Below are positions 4,813 to 5,836 of a stretch of 5,836 bases of DNA, piece after piece (within the stretch, counting starts at the first letter, position 1; every line of letters starts with the position of its first letter). The notes beneath the pieces were generated by a model. It saw only the letters and a program-made list of their open reading frames with translations. It was not told where the DNA came from and did no database searches. The position numbers and the translations under genes were made by a program. Origin of the DNA: Solirubrobacterales bacterium (GTDB taxonomy: Bacteria; Actinomycetota; Thermoleophilia; Solirubrobacterales; Solirubrobacteraceae); NCBI GenBank assembly GCA_027314825.1, contig DAHVAB010000174.1, positions 1 through 5,836 of the forward strand, read 5' to 3'.

Positions 4813-5836
4813 ATGCGCTCGCCCCGCCGCCCATACACCCTGGCAGCCGCCGCCGTCGTGGCGGTGCTCGGCCTGCTCGCGCTCGGGCTCTTCCTGGGCG
4901 GGCATCCGGAAGACCTGCCGGGCTTCATGCGCAGCGCGTTCGTGGGAGGGGAAAGGAGCGCGCTGGTCGCCGAAGCGATCGACACGGTCAGCCACGACTA
5001 CTACCGGCCGGTGGAAAGGGGCTCGCTGGAACGCGCCTCGGTCTCCGGGATGGTGGCGAGCCTCCACGATCCCTATTCGATCTATCTGAGCCCGCGCGAA
5101 TACAAAGGCTTCGAGGAGCCTGCGACGTTCACCGGGATCGGCGTGACGATCAAGCCCGATGCGGCCGGCCTGCGGATCCTGCACGTCTTCAACCACTCGC
5201 CGGCGGCCCGCGCGGGCCTGAAGGAAGGCGATGTGATCGTGAAGGTGGGCGCCACCCCGCTGAAGGGGGTCTCGCTCGCGAAGGCCGTCTCGCTGATCAA
5301 GGGGCCGCCCGGCACCGACGTGATGCTGCAGGTGAGCCGGGCCGGCTCTGTCAAGACCTTCACGATCACCCGGGAGACGATCGTCACCCCGATCGTCGCC
5401 TCCCAGATGCGGACCGTGTCCGGCAAGAAGATCGGCTGGGTCTACCTGGCCGCCTTCAGCGAAGGCGCGCATGCGGAAGTCGCGGAAGCCGTGCACACGC
5501 TGTTGCGGGAAGGCGCCAGGGGCGTGGTGCTCGACCTGCGGGGAAATGGCGGAGGGCTGGTCAGCGAAGCGCAGCGGATCGCGAGCCTGTTCATCGAGAA
5601 GGGCGTGATCGTGACGATGCGCGGCCGTGCCACCCCCACGATCGTCCTGCACGCGTTGGGCGGCGCGATCCCCGCCTCGATCCCGATGGTCGTGCTTGTC
5701 GACCGCTCGACCGCCTCGGCGGCGGAGATTGTGACCGCGGCCCTTCAGGATCACAAACGGGCGAAGGTCGTCGGGACGCACACGTTCGGCAAGGGCGTCT
5801 TCCAGGAGCTGGAGCCGCTCGCCAACGGCGGCGGCC
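4813..5836 (+). CDS. ctpA: S41 family carboxyl-terminal processing protease with PDZ domain, 3'-truncated
   Basis: Membrane-anchored serine protease of the CtpA/Tsp type, which trims or degrades extracytoplasmic proteins from their C termini. The frame stays open to the window end, so 341 residues are visible and the C terminus is missing. Residues 1-7 are basic (RSPRRP), followed by a hydrophobic helix at about 8-29. There is no clear signal-peptidase site, so a signal anchor with the protease outside the membrane is likely. A PDZ domain covers about 103-188 (TGIGVTI, SPAARAGLKEGDVIVKVG). The S41 core follows with IGWVYLAAFSEGA, VVLDLRGNGGG (238-248) and STASAAEIVTAALQD. By alignment with E. 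coli Tsp (Ser430, Asp441, Lys455), the nucleophile is Ser302 (codon 5716-5718) and the general base Lys327 in FGKG, with the same 25-residue spacing; Asp313 matches Asp441. ATG 4813 is the only sensible start. The symbol is by family; the subtype is not certain. Confidence 0.93.
   Translation, partial: MRSPRRPYTLAAAAVVAVLGLLALGLFLGGHPEDLPGFMRSAFVGGERSALVAEAIDTVSHDYYRPVERGSLERASVSGMVASLHDPYSIYLSPREYKGFEEPATFTGIGVTIKPDAAGLRILHVFNHSPAARAGLKEGDVIVKVGATPLKGVSLAKAVSLIKGPPGTDVMLQVSRAGSVKTFTITRETIVTPIVASQMRTVSGKKIGWVYLAAFSEGAHAEVAEAVHTLLREGARGVVLDLRGNGGGLVSEAQRIASLFIEKGVIVTMRGRATPTIVLHALGGAIPASIPMVVLVDRSTASAAEIVTAALQDHKRAKVVGTHTFGKGVFQELEPLANGGG

Noticed and set aside
4786..5781. Long minus-strand open frame upstream of the M16 ATG, giving a 749-residue reading.
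   Set aside because: It is the antisense of ctpA, kept open by GC-rich codon use. The M16 homology begins only near the ATG at 4785, and the upstream translation is low-complexity Arg/Asp/His.
1..5836. Mobile elements, CRISPR arrays, tRNA or rRNA genes, riboswitches, phage or defence genes.
   Set aside because: No transposase or integrase motifs, no regular spaced repeats, no tRNA-like folds or conserved RNA motifs were seen; coding genes account for nearly the whole window.

Overview
This is a gene-dense, very GC-rich window, with G/C strongly favoured at third codon positions. It looks like an actinobacterial chromosome. The protein types and GC content would fit the Thermoleophilia/Solirubrobacterales part of Actinomycetota, but I infer that from general resemblance and have not shown it. 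I see no mobile element, tRNA, rRNA, CRISPR array or foreign-looking cargo. The content is housekeeping, and I did not find a new multi-gene system.

Layout. Bases 1-879 hold the 3' four-fifths of prfB (peptide chain release factor 2), cut at its 5' end by the window edge. A 109-bp gap follows, with a 24-bp tandem repeat that starts on the prfB stop codon and a 12-bp direct repeat just before the next gene. nadC (989-1837) and nadA (1837-2877) overlap by one base and encode two consecutive steps of de novo NAD synthesis in the order C-A. nadB is not visible. A 106-bp convergent gap (2878-2983) contains a degenerate second copy of the ogt 3' end and a terminator-like hairpin. On the minus strand, an M16 zinc peptidase gene (4785-3532) runs into ogt (3532-2984, O6-alkylguanine-DNA alkyltransferase), again with a one-base TGATG overlap. 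Only 27 bp away, and divergent from the peptidase gene, is the start of an S41 carboxyl-terminal processing protease (ctpA-like, from 4813), which runs off the right edge.

Expression signals fall into two groups. The two downstream genes of the overlapping pairs (nadA, ogt) have Shine-Dalgarno-like motifs at good spacing. The three genes that begin transcription units (nadC, the M16 gene, ctpA) have no good Shine-Dalgarno but carry a TANNNT hexamer ending 6-9 nt before the ATG, as expected for leaderless mRNAs. This pattern, the ogt tail duplication and the small repeats around the nadC promoter are the observations most worth checking.
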